A stretch of DNA of 64,000 bases, taken from positions 930,001 through 994,000 of the forward strand of contig NZ_CP036261.1 in NCBI RefSeq assembly GCF_007741475.1. The letters are read 5' to 3'. Made by a program: the position numbers and the translations under genes. The notes under the pieces were generated by a model. It made no database searches. It saw only the letters and a program-made list of their open reading frames with translations, and was not told the origin of the DNA. Shown here in pieces: positions 44,606 to 58,800 of the stretch. This stretch comes from Rosistilla ulvae. GTDB taxonomy: Bacteria; Planctomycetota; Planctomycetia; Pirellulales; Pirellulaceae. How positions within the stretch are numbered: position 1 is the first letter of the stretch; the number at the start of each line of letters is the position of its first letter.

Positions 44606-44726
44606 AAAAGATTTGCTGCAGGTATTTCACCACAGCAAACCTGAATTCTGGTAATTGGTAGAAGATCATCTAGATCCGTGTCGTTGACAGGATCCTAAAA
44701 CGTTGTTGCGAGTGCAAGATATCGAT

Positions 44727-47576
<2,850 letters not shown>

Positions 47577-48102
47577 ACCGAAATCTCGAACTCGCTAAAC
47601 AGCACTCTCGAAAGAGTATTGTTTTCGCAAACACAAGGCTTCAGGGTATCTACCAACGATAAATATTTGCTGCTCTTGTGATACCATGCTTGCAACGAGC
47701 TCTAACGTGAGGTTCGTTACTTGCAGTGGTATCAACGCTTCAGAAAAACATTTTCAGTGACTATGTTAACTAACTTAAAAAGGATTTAAGTCAGCAGCAT
47801 AGAACTGTGGTGTTCTATTAGATGCCTTCTACCAATCAACCAAAATGTCAAAGATCGGACGCACTTAAGTCTAGCAAGTGCGTTTAATTGTTTCTGATTG
47901 CCATTCGGAGCTGACAGTTGTCAGGTGTTTCGTTTGGCGTGTCAGGTGAGTCGAAAGTTTACAGTTGGTGGCGTTTGTCGTCAACAGCTGTTTTAAGTTT
48001 TCAACAAGTTTTGTTTTTTCAACGTTTGTTGTTTTGGCAACAAGTTGTTGAAAAGGTTATCAGTCGGCTGGTGTTTTAGCAACAGTCGTTTGAAGTTTCC
48101 AG
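47577..48102. other. AT-rich spacer between tRNA-Ala and 23S
   Basis: About 525 bases of transcribed spacer with no gene. It is clearly more AT-rich than the genome around it. It contains repeated GTT/AAC-rich words and a near-perfect hairpin (arms at 47998-48007 and 48045-48054, TTTTCAACAA / TTGTTGAAAA). The part nearest the 23S gene should form the processing stem with the 3' flank. Confidence 0.6.
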
Positions 48103-48175
48103 TGGAGGTGAACGGACTTGAACCGATGACCCCCTGCGTGCAAAGCAGGTGCTCTCCCAACTGAGCTACACCCCC
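48103..48175 (-). tRNA. tRNA-Ala (anticodon TGC)
   Basis: A 73-base cloverleaf on the minus strand: begins GGGGGTGTAGCTCAGTTGG, anticodon arm with TTTGCAC, T-arm GGTTCAAGTCC. The acceptor stem has the G3-U70 wobble pair that identifies tRNA-Ala, and A73. CCA is not encoded. Confidence 0.96.
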
Positions 48176-48295
48176 TGGATCTTTGCGAGGCGGAATTAGA
48201 ATCGATGTCGCGGTTTAGTGCAAGGCCTGATTCAAATTTTTTCGTCTCGCTGAAGTTGTTTCGGCATTCGAGTGGTGAAAGCTTTAACAATTCAG

Positions 48296-48369
48296 TGGGT
48301 GTACCAAGATTCGAACTTGGGACCTCATCGTTATCAGCGATGCGCTCTAACCAACTGAGCTATACACCC
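48296..48369 (-). tRNA. tRNA-Ile (anticodon GAT)
   Basis: A 74-base cloverleaf on the minus strand: begins GGGTGTATAGCTCAGTTGG, anticodon loop CTGATAA, T-arm GGTTCGAA-type (AGTTCGAATCT), discriminator A. Together with tRNA-Ala it is the usual 16S-23S spacer pair, here without 16S upstream. Confidence 0.96.
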
Positions 48370-48424
48370 TCGAAGCCGTGTGAGCGGCCAAGGTTGGCCG
48401 GTCACAGTCGCTTCAACGATCCAA

Positions 48425-48452
48425 AGTTTACGCAGTCAGAGGCCGCTGTCAA
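48425..48452 (-). promoter_or_regulatory. Promoter of the tRNA-Ile/tRNA-Ala/23S/5S unit
   Basis: On the minus strand: perfect -35 TTGACA (48447-48452), 16-base spacer and -10 TAAACT (48425-48430, four of six). It lies about 55 bases upstream of tRNA-Ile. This is what a separately transcribed 23S unit needs. Confidence 0.6.
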
Positions 48453-48641
48453 ACGGGCTTCGCCTCAAATTTGAAAAATGGAACACAAGTTGCTTCGTGT
48501 TCGTCTTTCAAACTCGATGCTGTAAGTATCGGGTGGTCGGTGGGCTGAACTTGAATCGACATTCCCCTGAAGTCGTAATTCTCTGTAAATTCTTGGGATA
48601 GAGCTCACCCATGTACCGTGCGACCAATAGAAGGAATCGCC

Positions 48642-50564
48642 ATGTTTAAGAGATGTGTTGAAAGGACGGCAGCGTCGCTGATCGGCTTATGTTTTTTTGC
48701 CGGGAGCTCGGTCGCTGCTGACCCCAGTGCGAAGGACGCTTTAAGTGATGCGATCTCTCCCGTTCAGAAGGATGTGGATTATTCGCGGGTCAAGGCGGAC
48801 GAGATCGCCGATTGTCGGGTGCAAAGCACCAAAGAGCCCGGCTGGGCGGGGTGGTACGTGCTCAGTCCCGCCGGCGACAAATTGCGGCGGTTCGCTGATA
48901 CCAACAATGACAAGCAGATCGATCTGTGGTGCTACTATCTCGGTGGCGTCGAGGTCTATCGCGACATCGACTCGGACTTTAATGGCAAAGCAGACCAGTA
49001 TCGCTGGCTCGGAACAGCCGGTTCGCGTTGGGGAATCGATGCGGACGAAGACGGTTCGGTCGATTCTTGGAAGGCAATTTCGGCTGAAGAAGCGACGCAG
49101 GAATTGGTGCGAGCGATCGCGGCGAAAGATTCCCAGCGGTTTGAACGGCTGTTGCTGAGTTCGGCAGAGCTTTCGCAGTTGGAGTTGCCCAAGGAATTGA
49201 GCGGCCGGTTGGGAAGAAAGCTTGGCGATGCAAAGTCGGGCTTCCAGGCTTTTGCCAAGAAACAGACTTCGATCGGCTCGGAGGCAAAGTGGCAGCACTT
49301 TATTGCCTCCCAGCCCGGCGCGGTCACCAGCGTGGTCAGCAATGACGCCGATCAGGATCTCCTGGTCTATGAAAACGTCGTTGCGATGTACGAAGCCGGG
49401 GCCGCGGGCAAAGGTGGACAGTTATATGTAGGGACCTTGGTCCGTGTGGGGAACGCTTGGCGCGTGATCGATGTGCCCCAGTTGCTGGACAATAACGAAG
49501 GTGTTGCCCACGGGGCTGGCTTCTTTTTCTCGGCACCTGGTACGGTTCCAAGTCTGCCGGCGGAGAATTCGCCCGCCAACGAGAGCATGCAGAAATTGGT
49601 TGCTCAAATGGAATCGATCGAGGAGAAGTTGCGTGGCGCGACCTCGGCCGCAGCCAAAGCAGGTCTGCATGAGGAGCAGGCAAAGGTTCTGGAATCGTTG
49701 ATCTCCAGCGCCCGGGATGCCAATGAGTCCGCGATGTGGGTTCGGCAGATGACCGAAACGATCAGTGCGGCGATCCATGGCGGCGAATACGCCGAAGGTT
49801 TGGGGCGGCTCGATCGCCTGCGACGCTCGATCCCCGTTTCGAACAAGGATCTGGCCGCGTTTGTCACCTTTGAGTACATCAACGCCGACTATGGTTTGAA
49901 GCTGCAGAAGCCCGAAGCCGATTTCGCCAAGATCCAAGAGGAGAAGATCAAGGCGTTGACCGATTTCGTCGCCGAGTATCCAACCGCGGACGAATCGGCC
50001 AAGGCGATGATGGATCTGGCGCTCAGCAAGGAGTTCGAAAACGAAGACAAAGCCGCTCTCGCTTGGTATGGCAAAGTGATTGCCAATTTTGCTTCGTCCC
50101 CCGAGGCTCAGAAGGCGCAGGGTGCGATTCGTCGACTCGATGCGATCGGCAACACGCTGCCGCTGAAAGGGACGACGATCGATGGCCGTGCTTTTGATTT
50201 GAGTCGTTATCGTGGTCGTCCTGTCGTGATCCATTATTGGGCCACGTGGTGCGAGACTTGCAAACAGGACATGAAGCTGTATCGCAAGTTGCAGGCGCAA
50301 TATGCCAGCGAGAACGTGGAGTTTATCGGGATCAATGTCGATACCGTCAAAACTTCGGCTCAGGACTACCTTCGCGAAAACGCATCGGTCGTGAACTGGC
50401 CGCAGTTGTTCGACGAAGGGGGGCTCGAATCGAGCCCGTTGGCGAACATCTTGGGAGTCCAAACGTTGCCAACGACCATCGTGATCGACAAGCAGGGCAA
50501 AATTGCCAAAACAAATGTGATCGCGACCGAATTGGAAGACGAAATCAAGAGTATCGTTCGGTAA
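48642..50564 (+). CDS. Secreted TlpA/ResA-like thioredoxin-fold protein with acidic repeats
   Basis: From the ATG at 48642 (SD AAGGA) the protein has 640 residues and a leader ending near SVAADPS. The N-terminal part holds three short acidic loops that look like calcium-binding turns (ADTNNDKQID, DIDSDFNGKADQ, DADEDGSVDSW). The middle is helical (about 290-490). The C-terminal 140 residues are a thioredoxin fold of the TlpA/ResA type: VVIHYWATWCETCKQDMKLY with Cys537 and Cys540, then FIGINVDT, and VQTLPTTIVIDKQGKI with the cis-Pro. It should act as a thiol reductase in the periplasm, for example in cytochrome c maturation. tRNA-Gln lies 137 bases downstream. Confidence 0.85.
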   Translation: MFKRCVERTAASLIGLCFFAGSSVAADPSAKDALSDAISPVQKDVDYSRVKADEIADCRVQSTKEPGWAGWYVLSPAGDKLRRFADTNNDKQIDLWCYYLGGVEVYRDIDSDFNGKADQYRWLGTAGSRWGIDADEDGSVDSWKAISAEEATQELVRAIAAKDSQRFERLLLSSAELSQLELPKELSGRLGRKLGDAKSGFQAFAKKQTSIGSEAKWQHFIASQPGAVTSVVSNDADQDLLVYENVVAMYEAGAAGKGGQLYVGTLVRVGNAWRVIDVPQLLDNNEGVAHGAGFFFSAPGTVPSLPAENSPANESMQKLVAQMESIEEKLRGATSAAAKAGLHEEQAKVLESLISSARDANESAMWVRQMTETISAAIHGGEYAEGLGRLDRLRRSIPVSNKDLAAFVTFEYINADYGLKLQKPEADFAKIQEEKIKALTDFVAEYPTADESAKAMMDLALSKEFENEDKAALAWYGKVIANFASSPEAQKAQGAIRRLDAIGNTLPLKGTTIDGRAFDLSRYRGRPVVIHYWATWCETCKQDMKLYRKLQAQYASENVEFIGINVDTVKTSAQDYLRENASVVNWPQLFDEGGLESSPLANILGVQTLPTTIVIDKQGKIAKTNVIATELEDEIKSIVR

Positions 50565-50701
50565 TCGGATACTTGACCAGTAGCCCCAAGTTTTCTAGCT
50601 TAGTCGACCGAAGGAGTGCTTGGTGTGGACGCGATCGACACCAAGCGACGTCCTTTGCGAATAAGTTTGAGCTGCGGCAGATTTGCTGCAGCTCGATCAA
50701 C

Positions 50702-50773
50702 TGCCCGATGGTGTAATTGGCAACACAGTGGATTCTGGTTCCATCATTCTAGGTTCAAGTCCTAGTCGGGCAA
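50702..50773 (+). tRNA. tRNA-Gln (anticodon CTG)
   Basis: A 72-base cloverleaf: acceptor TGCCCGA / TCGGGCA with U1-A72, D-arm TGGTGTAATTGGCAACA, anticodon loop TTCTGGT, T-arm GGTTCAAGTCC, discriminator A. The weak first pair and G73/A73-type end fit tRNA-Gln. Confidence 0.95.
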
Positions 50774-50780
50774 CTTTCTA

Positions 50781-50813
50781 AGCCTTCCGAAGCAATTCGG
50801 GAGGCTTTTTTTA
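50781..50813 (+). terminator. Terminator after tRNA-Gln
   Basis: Stem AGCCTTCCGAA / TTCGGGAGGCT (one G-U pair) with a 4-base loop and a run of seven T, starting seven bases after the tRNA. Confidence 0.88.
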
Positions 50814-51050
50814 TGGGGTTTTCGCTGTCTTGCCGCGGATCGGATTCCTTCAAGCCGCTCCGTAAGCAGCGTCGATGGCGGATTGGCAACTTGTTTGTCG
50901 CAGTTTCCGGCGAAGCATTTGGGAGCTCAAGCGGTCGGCTTGCTTGGTTGCCAGGGGAAACGATCCCCAGCTCGTGGTGTGCTCCCCAGAAACTGTTCCA
51001 TGAGTTATGAGAGTGTACCGGCCAATGGTGGCCCAGGAGAGACTCTTGAA

Positions 51051-51335
51051 ATGACGAACGCACGAAAACGGCGTAGGCCGGAACAGATTGTGAAGGCACT
51101 TGCCGAAGGCGAAGCCATGCTGGCAGCCGGTAATTCCGCTGCTGAGGTGTATCAGAAACTTGGCGATGTCGAATCGACTTGGATGCGATGGAAGAAACAG
51201 TTTGGTGGCATGAAGTCGGATGAGGCCAAGCGGCTGCGCGAACTTGAAGTTGAAAACCAGAGGCTTAAGGAGTTGCTGGCCGAAGCGGAACTCGACAAGA
51301 AGATGCTGAAGATGATCGCAGAGGGGAACTTCTAA
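51051..51335 (+). CDS. IS3 transposase OrfA
   Basis: A 94-residue protein with the helix-turn-helix of IS3-type OrfA (TNARKRRRPEQIVKALAEGEAMLAAGNSAAEVYQKLGDVESTWMRWKKQF) and a leucine-zipper-like tail (RLRELEVENQRLKELLAEAELDKKMLK). It binds the inverted repeats. Start at the ATG at 51051, in good distance from GGAGA. The frame is open further upstream, over the left end. OrfB starts five bases after its stop. Confidence 0.88.
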   Translation: MTNARKRRRPEQIVKALAEGEAMLAAGNSAAEVYQKLGDVESTWMRWKKQFGGMKSDEAKRLRELEVENQRLKELLAEAELDKKMLKMIAEGNF

Positions 51336-51340
51336 GCCCG

Positions 51341-51631
51341 ATGCGCCGGCGCGAAGCAGCGTGCAAGTTGCAGGACTGCTTTGGCGTCTCGGAGCGTCGG
51401 GCTTGCAGGACGCTTGACCAACCACGCAGCAGCCAGCGGTACGAAGCAAAGGCCAACGAAGAGGAACCACGGCTAATTGGTCGGATACTCGAGCTCGTTG
51501 GTGAATCTCCCCGCTACGGCTATCGACGAATCACACGCATTCTTCGACAGGAAGGCTGGCGTGTGAATTTCAAACGCATTCACCGGCTCTGGAAACAGGA
51601 AGGACTTAAAGTGCCCGTAAAAAAAAAGTGA
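51341..51631 (+). CDS. IS3 transposase OrfB, N-terminal part
   Basis: 96 residues with an IS3 HTH_21 segment (LIGRILELVGESPRYGYRRITRILRQEGWRVNFKRIHRLWKQEGLKVP). The frame ends at TGA just after a run of nine A (51619-51627). A -1 slip on this run leads straight into the catalytic half at 51628. The family normally has one continuous OrfB, so the run is either a programmed slippage site or a mutation. Confidence 0.8.
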   Translation: MRRREAACKLQDCFGVSERRACRTLDQPRSSQRYEAKANEEEPRLIGRILELVGESPRYGYRRITRILRQEGWRVNFKRIHRLWKQEGLKVPVKKK

Positions 51632-52224
51632 AAAAACGACGTTTGGGCAGTTCGGAGGGTGGCATCATTCGCCGCGTGGCGGAGCGTCCCAATCACGTTT
51701 GGTCGATCGACTTCATTTTTGATCGAACTGAGAATGGTCTCTCACTGAAGATTCTCTCACTGATTGATGAGTTCACTCGGGAATGCATTGCCTTGGAGGT
51801 TGGCCGCAAGTGTACCGGCGACGACTTGGTGCAATTGCTCAGCGAGTTGTTTGTGATCCGTGGCGTGCCATCATTCATTCGCAGCGACAACGGCCCTGAG
51901 TTTATCAACAAGTCGGTGCGATCATTCTTAGACTTCATCGAGGTGGGAACTTCGTACATCGAGCCAGGTAGCCCGTGGCAAAACGGATATGTCGAAAGCT
52001 TCCACAGCCGGCTTCGAGATGAGTGCTTGGCCAGTGAGCTGTTCGGCAATCTCTTAGAGGCCCGCACGATCATTAAGGCTTGGCGTCAGACTTACAACCA
52101 TCGACGTCCGCACAGCGGGCTTGATGGCCTCACACCAGCGGAGTTTGCCTCGCAGTGGGCTGCTTCCGCTTCGGTCGCTGCGCTCCCTTCGCGGAAGCAG
52201 CCCACTGCGAGTTCTATTACTTAA
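51628..52224 (+). CDS. IS3 transposase OrfB, catalytic DDE part
   Basis: 198 residues of an integrase core with the DDE residues visible: Asp in WSIDFIFDR, Asp in FIRSDNGPEF, and Glu in NGYVESFHSRLRDE, followed by YNHRRPHSGLDGLTPAEF. It may be made as a fusion with 51341-51631 by -1 slippage on the A run, or from the GTG at 51628. If neither works, the element cannot move itself. All catalytic residues are present. Confidence 0.85.
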   Translation: MKKRRLGSSEGGIIRRVAERPNHVWSIDFIFDRTENGLSLKILSLIDEFTRECIALEVGRKCTGDDLVQLLSELFVIRGVPSFIRSDNGPEFINKSVRSFLDFIEVGTSYIEPGSPWQNGYVESFHSRLRDECLASELFGNLLEARTIIKAWRQTYNHRRPHSGLDGLTPAEFASQWAASASVAALPSRKQPTASSIT

Positions 52225-52267
52225 CCCCTACTCTCATAACACTGGATCAGAAATTGGGGGCATTCCA

Positions 52268-52892
52268 CCGGTAGGGATTCTTCTCCGGGAAACGTTTGCT
52301 TCCTCTTAAGGGGCACAACTGGTTTGCGTCGTTCAAATTAAGATTGGTGCGAGCAATAATCGTTGTTGCGGTCGTTGGATGCTGGGGCACAAAAGGTCGG
52401 TGACGTTGCTTCGCTCAACGCCCTGGTGCCAGGCTGTCCCTGGGAGCCGGAATCAATTATTTGAAACGTTCCTTTTCGGTGGCGATACCGTTTTGTCCTT
52501 CGCGGACGCGTGGATTGAAACGCGAGTGCTTCCTTCTTGCCATCTCCAGCACGCGATTCGGATCGACAATGAGGTCACTATTTCCAGCTGACCCGAGCAA
52601 GTGCTAGTTAAAGTCGCTGTGGCAGACGACGTGTCGAGGCGGTGGTCGATAGACTTACGTGGATCTGGCAAATCGGAGTGGTCATGACGCATTCTGGACG
52701 CGAGGGCGGCGACGCTGCTTTTCGCAAACCTCGATGAGCCGCATTGGTGCGTGAAATAAATCGAACAACGGACTGCCTTGCCCGCTGGATATTCGCCAGA
52801 CACCAATGCTCGTCGCAGAGTGCTTCATTCTCGAACCGTTGCCTTCACTCGAATCGAAACGCCCACAAAGAGGTAGTTGAAGCCAATTTGTG
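52268..52892. other. Non-coding region between the IS element and the giant gene
   Basis: About 625 bases. Several short frames exist, but none shows protein-like composition. A segment near 52400-52450 (CGCTCAACGCCCTGGTGCC...) looks like a degraded repeat. It must contain the 3' end signals of the leftward giant gene. No clear terminator was seen. Confidence 0.4.
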
Positions 52893-55800
52893 TCAGTCCT
52901 GATCACCAGTCAGCGTCTCGGGTTCAATGAGAAGCCATTGTTCTTCGTCGTTGTCGTCCTTGCTTTCGGTAACTGTCGGTGGTGGAAGGATGGCAAAGGG
53001 GGCTTCGCCCACGGCCGATCCACGATTCAAGAAATTCAAGACACGCAATGCGTCGAGTGGCGCAAGCAAGCCGTCGCCTGTCGTATCGTAGAACTTCAAC
53101 GGATGAGGATTGACTGTCGATGGGTCGATTAAGACGGAGCTTTGCGCAACCAGAACGGATCGGCGGGCCAGTTCGTTCAGGATCACCAGTGCATCCAGAG
53201 GCGTAACCGTTCCCGAAGCGTTGACGTCATTTCGATTTAAGGGATTCGTCCAGCCAGCACCATGAATCTTTAGTGTCGCCGATCCGCTGGTGGCGATTGT
53301 GCCGAAGACCCCATCGACAACTTCCGTTGCCGTCACCGAGAACCCATCGTTGTTGGTATCCAGGCGATCGTCTGGATCCATTAAAATCGTCAACTCATCG
53401 TCGGCGATTGCCATGCTTAGCACATTGGATCGACTGAGCGACAACCGATTCGCTCCCTCGCCACGAATATCGATTGTTTCGAAGCCGCCAATGGCATCGT
53501 TGGCTAGCAGCGTTAGGTCGATGTCTTGGTTCTCACCTGTCAGATTCAGGCGGTCATTTCCATCGGCACCATCACTGCGGATCGTGCCTGCAAAGATCGC
53601 ATCGACATTCGACAGGTTGATCGTATCGTCCCCATCGGTGCCGACGATGTTTGCGGTGCGAACCTTGTTGCCCGGCGCTTTGAACAGGTCGATCGCACCA
53701 CGGCGGAATACGATGTCAGAACCTTCGTTGGTAATATCGATGGTGCCTGCCGTTGGAGGCTCGATGGAAATATCGGCACCGCCGGCTGCATCGCCATCGA
53801 GGATCGTCGCGATATAATCTTCGACTTCACCATCGGAGGCCGCGCCGGTAGGTGCCAGCCCGCCTGTAGAACTGAGCCGAAAACGAGCACCTGTATCACC
53901 TGCCGATACGCCAGCCGGAACCGTGAAGCTGAACAAGTTTTGACCGGCGACAACATTGCGAGCGATGAAGATCTGCTCCCCCGAATCGTTCCAGTCTCCA
54001 TCTTGATTGAAGTCGATCCAGGCATCCAGCTTGCCAACGGCGGATGCTGTCACGCTGAAGCTGCTGGTCGTGGAAGACCCTGTGACGGCAACCATATCAG
54101 CAACGACAAAGACCCCATCCTCGTCCGCTGAACCGTTGTTGTCGTCTCCATCGGAATTCAGGCTGGGCAATCCGTTGGCTTCCGCATCGACACCGCTGCC
54201 AAGGAACAACAACCCGACCGAGTGCCGTGCGCCGTTTTGTGCTAGTGTCACTGGATAATCCGCGGCGAAGCCCGATTGAGCGGCTGTGGGTGCATCGCCG
54301 AAGTCGAGCTCAGCGACATTGGCATTGATGACCGCAATCGTTTGCACCGGCACGTTGGCAAAGGCAGCATGCGATTGCCCTGCATTGACGCTGAATGAAA
54401 CGTCCACCGATTGGTCGCCATCGTTTTGATCGTCGTCGACACCGACAACGGTCACGGTTTTCGGAATGTTCCAATTCGTCGGCGTGAACGTCACCGATTG
54501 CGTTTCGACGGCAACCTCGCGGGGATTGGCGGATGCAATGTCAATAATAACCGATCCACTGGGCTGCCCGTTTAATGTGATCGTCAGTGTATCGCGCCCG
54601 CCTGCTTCGGTTGTGCGCGAGAACCCGTCGGATTCGACGACGGTAAAGCCAGCCACCTCGTTGTCGATCGCTTCAATTGTGACAAACTGTTTCGCGAGAT
54701 TACTGAACGCGACATCCGATTTCTGTTGATCGATCGACACGCCAAACGAAACCTCACGCGTGCCATCGACGCGCGCATCATCGACCGGATCGATGCGCAC
54801 CGTTTGCGGTTGATTCCAGTTGAAGGGAGTGAAGATAAATTCCTGGAAGATGGCTTCGGCTTCGAACTCGCTGCGAGCCAAAGGAGCTCCCGCTTCGCCA
54901 CTGGCACCGTTTTTATCGCTTGCCGAATTGATCGCGCTTCGCTCGACACGGATCGTTACCGATTTGGCCGGTGGTGCGTCAAGGACTACGCCAAACGAAG
55001 CACTTGCGCCCCCTTCGGTGACCGATGACGAAGGACCTTCCAAAACGCGGAAACCAGGCTCGGGACCAACTTCTACCGAACCGATATCTGTCGCGTCGCC
55101 CGCTTTGCGGCTGAAGCCGCGTTGGTCGCTAGACGGTATGCCAACCGCAGCACCAAACTGGCTCGATGCGTGTCGCGTGATCTCTTGTTGACTTAACGCA
55201 TGATCGTAAATGATCACTTCGTCGATGACACCATCGTATTGAATGAAGGTGTTGGCGTCCCGTTTGGCACCGATCACAACTCCACCACCCGTTCCAACCG
55301 CGGGATAATCGATGGGCCCGGTCAACGGCACGGAGACGGCTTCGTGGGAAGCGATGTACAGTTTTGCATTGGCGCCGTCGTAAGTCGCCGTCACGTGCGT
55401 CCAGATGTCATTCTCAAACACGGAGTTCGTGTTGTCGGCAACAACGCGTACCGTTCCATCGGTCGTTGTCACTCGGAATTCGATGCCGTTTTGGAATTGT
55501 GACAGCGCCCATCCCGCTTCGGAACCAAGGTCATCGATACCGGCGGAAATGATCGATCCGCCATCGTCAAAGGCGCGGGCATTGAATATCCACGCTTCGA
55601 TGCTGAACGCTTCGGCGGGCAAGACGTCTGCGGCCGGATCGCCACTGGGCGTCACTTCGATGAATCCGGCTGAAGTCTCGTTGATGCTGCCAGCACCGAA
55701 TTCAATTGCCGTATCGAAACTTCGACCTACCACGCCAGCGGGGACTCCTTTCGAAAAGTCTTCGAAGTTCGCGTCCTGACCGATGTACAAGCCATCGAGG

Positions 55801-58800
55801 CCACCAACGGTTGCGATAGCCGTCTGTTCACCAAGTTGTTCGGCCAGACGCCACCAGTGTTGTGGTTCGCTGGCGTTGACCGAATCTTCCCAAATTGTAA
55901 TGCGTGAAGCCGCATCGATCAGTGGACTTCCCGCCAGCGGAAGGTGCGTTGGCAGACTGCCGCCATTGATTTGCAGCGAGCCGAGCATCGGATCTAGTGG
56001 CGCTTCGGCAGTCCCCACGCGATTGCCGTTGATACCGTCGTCGATCATCGTATCGAACAAGGCGTCCGAACCGATGAAATTGTTCAAGCTTGCGGGGCTG
56101 AAGACACCACCAATATCTTCGAATAGCGATTCATCGAATTCTAGCGAGTTTGGGTTGTCGGAGATGAAGTTGCCAGCAACGACACTGTTCGTCAGCAAAA
56201 TTTCATTTGCGCCGCGGGCTGCAAATCCGTTGGCAATACCAGCACCGACTCCACCGCCTGGCAACGAATTACCGGTGATCGTGGATCGATCGATCGCAAG
56301 TGCTCCACCCAGAACTGCGATCGCTCCGCCAGAACCTAATCCAACAGCTCGGGTGCGGTTCCCCGAGATCGTTGATCCCGAGATGAACATCCTTGTGCCG
56401 AAGTGTTGAATCGCACCGCCAAAGGATGTGGCGGAATTATTACTGATCGTCGAGTCAATAATGTAGACGTCGGATTGTGAGCCATTTGCGATAGCGCCGC
56501 CATTACCATCCGCGTTATTGTTGTTCAACCAGGTTCGTTCAATTCGCAAAGCACCATTGTTATCAATCGCAGCACCGCCCATGAATGAATTTGGAGCGGT
56601 TGCTCCGTTGATCAGAGCAAGGTCTTGCAATGTAACGGAAACATCTTCAGCGATCGTCATGATCTGCTGGACATTGTTGCCGCTGATGATTGTCTTGTCG
56701 GCGCCGAGACCTGCGAGCGTGACTTCACCAGCAGGCACCAACGGTCCTTCGGTCAAGATCAGTTCAACGCCTGCAAGTGCAGGATCGAACGTGACGATCG
56801 ATGCCACGCCTGCGTTGCCTGCCAGTTGCAACGCCTCGCGAAGGCTGACGTCTCCCGCGGTAACATTGCCATCGTCCTCGTCCGTCGCAAGATCGACCAC
56901 AAAGTTCTTGGGTAGGACATCGATCACGATTTCGTTGCCGGAAAATTCGTAATCTGCCGATGCGAATCCAGTCACCGTGACGGTTGTTTCACCGACCTCG
57001 CCGAGCACATCGAAATCCAATTTCAACAAATCGGCTAGCGTTGCTCCATTGGTCGGCCAAACACCTTGATCCTTGGTCCAGATGACATTGATCATGCGAT
57101 CGGTGGCACCATTGTCGTCAGGATTCGTTTCGAACATATCACCAACGACCAGCAGCCCGTCGGCTAGCAGATCGCGTTGCCCCGTAAAGGACAATCGTGA
57201 ACTGTCATAATGAATCAATAGGTGCAACGAATTGGGCAGCGCTTCGGACGGGTCCAGGACAGCATAGGACACATCAAGGCTGATCGTGTCCAATGCCTCC
57301 ACTTGCGTCACTTGGGGCGTGACGGTGACCGCTTGCGTGGGGGTGAATTCTTCCGACGTCGCGACGATCAGTTCGCCTTCGGCATTCGTGCCGGCTAGGT
57401 TCTGAAAGATCGGCGGCGCGATTGCCGGTGCGGCGGCCTGTGGCGGCCCATTAATGTTCGAGATCTTGAGCAAGACACCAAATTGTGAGTAGACGTTGAA
57501 CGTGAATGAATTCCCTTGGACCGTCAGTTGTTGATCGGCAAGCTGGACCCAACCGGGACCCTTGTCGACTAAGTCATCGGCATCCGCCATGACGATCAAT
57601 GCTGTGTTTCCTTCCGCATCACGGGCACTATTGTCATGGATCGAACCACCGTCCAAGAACAGCGTGTTCGATCCCCCTTCGCGAATATCAACGACCTCGA
57701 CATCGAGGATTTGATACGCTTCAAAGTCCGTGATATCGACAAACACGCCATCGCCAATGATCTTCAAAACATCGCCAGTTCCCGTTTCACCATTGGGATC
57801 AAAATCGCCTGCGAATCCGATGGTTGGAAAGACAGCGCCCGCTCGATGGTCGACAACCAGTGTGTCGCCAAAGTCCTCTGATCCTGAGAACGTCGCACTG
57901 CGTAAACTGGCTAGCGGAAAGGAGTCGCCCGACGGAACAAGCCCCAATACATCTTCAGCCCGCTGCGAACGTAATCGTTCGGTTTGTGGAGCGGCGTTGC
58001 CGATGGTCGATGTCACGACCGGATCAGTTCCATTTCGAACAATCTTGAATGTTGTTGGTGCCGTGGCGGTTTCGCTGGCAAAGATCTGATCCGGCACCAC
58101 ACTCGTTAAGCGATCCCCTATCGACAAGCCATCGATGGTAGGAGCGGATGAGTCGGGACCGGCGAATCGGAATCCGATCCGTTGGGTGATCGCTTGGGCG
58201 TTATTCAATAAGGTGGAACTGATCGAAGGATCGACCAAATCGCGCGCGTACAGCAGGAATTGAGTCACCGGTTGTGGGAAGACAAACCCGGCGTCCATCG
58301 AAAACGCAAACCACTGATTCGTTGCGGGGACAAACACGTCATAGTCTGCGAATTCATCGAACTGATCGCATCCCAGACAGTTTTCGTCGACACCCACGAT
58401 GCCCGGATCTTCATGGAAAAACAGCTCGCCATCGCCAGCGTTCGTGTCGAATTCAAGTTCCGTGAAGGTGTGACCTGCGGACGCTTCGAACTGATATCCC
58501 AACCGATCTGGCAGCTCCAGCCAGATTGATTCATCGACCCCCAATTGTCCTTGGGTGGTCTCCAAGGCAACGCGGTCGCGTCCGCTGTTGTTGGGGCCCG
58601 TAAGATCTCGCAGTTGGCCAGCGGGAATATCGCCACTGACCAGCGAGGTTCCGGCACGCGTTGGTGTTAGATCGGCGGACTTCGACAGTTCATAGCGAAT
58701 ATCTGGATCCGCTGCATCGATCAAATAAGCGGTTTCATAGCTGACCGTTTCACCAAACGTTGCGGGCGTCAGGCGAAATCCAGAATTGCCGACGGTATTA

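Larger units (their letters stand above)
50975..52267 (+). mobile_element. IS3-family insertion sequence
   Basis: About 1290 bases with orfA (51051-51335) and orfB (51341-52224). The ends are imperfect inverted repeats: left TGGTGTGCTCCCC...CTGTTCC...GTTATGAGAGT (to 51014), right the complement of TGGAATGCCCCC...CTGATCC...GTTATGAGAGT (from 52230). The terminal TG is typical for IS3. No clear target duplication was found (TCG on the left, CCG on the right), so the ends may be off by a few bases, or the copy may be old. It lies 160 bases downstream of the tRNA-Gln terminator. Orientation is that of the transposase. Confidence 0.85.

Noticed and set aside
50702-52267. tRNA-Gln as attachment site of an integrated island
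   Set aside because: No integrase gene and no second copy of the tRNA 3' end were found in the window; only an IS3 element lies nearby.
50971-52272. Target-site duplication flanking the IS element
   Set aside because: TCG on the left and CCG on the right do not match, and the exact ends are uncertain.
52379-52806. Short frames on both strands between the IS element and the giant gene
   Set aside because: No start signal, no domain, and composition unlike the neighbouring genes.
52893-53250. Exosortase sorting tail at the end of the giant protein
   Set aside because: The C-terminus is acidic and lacks the membrane helix and basic cluster of a sorting tail.
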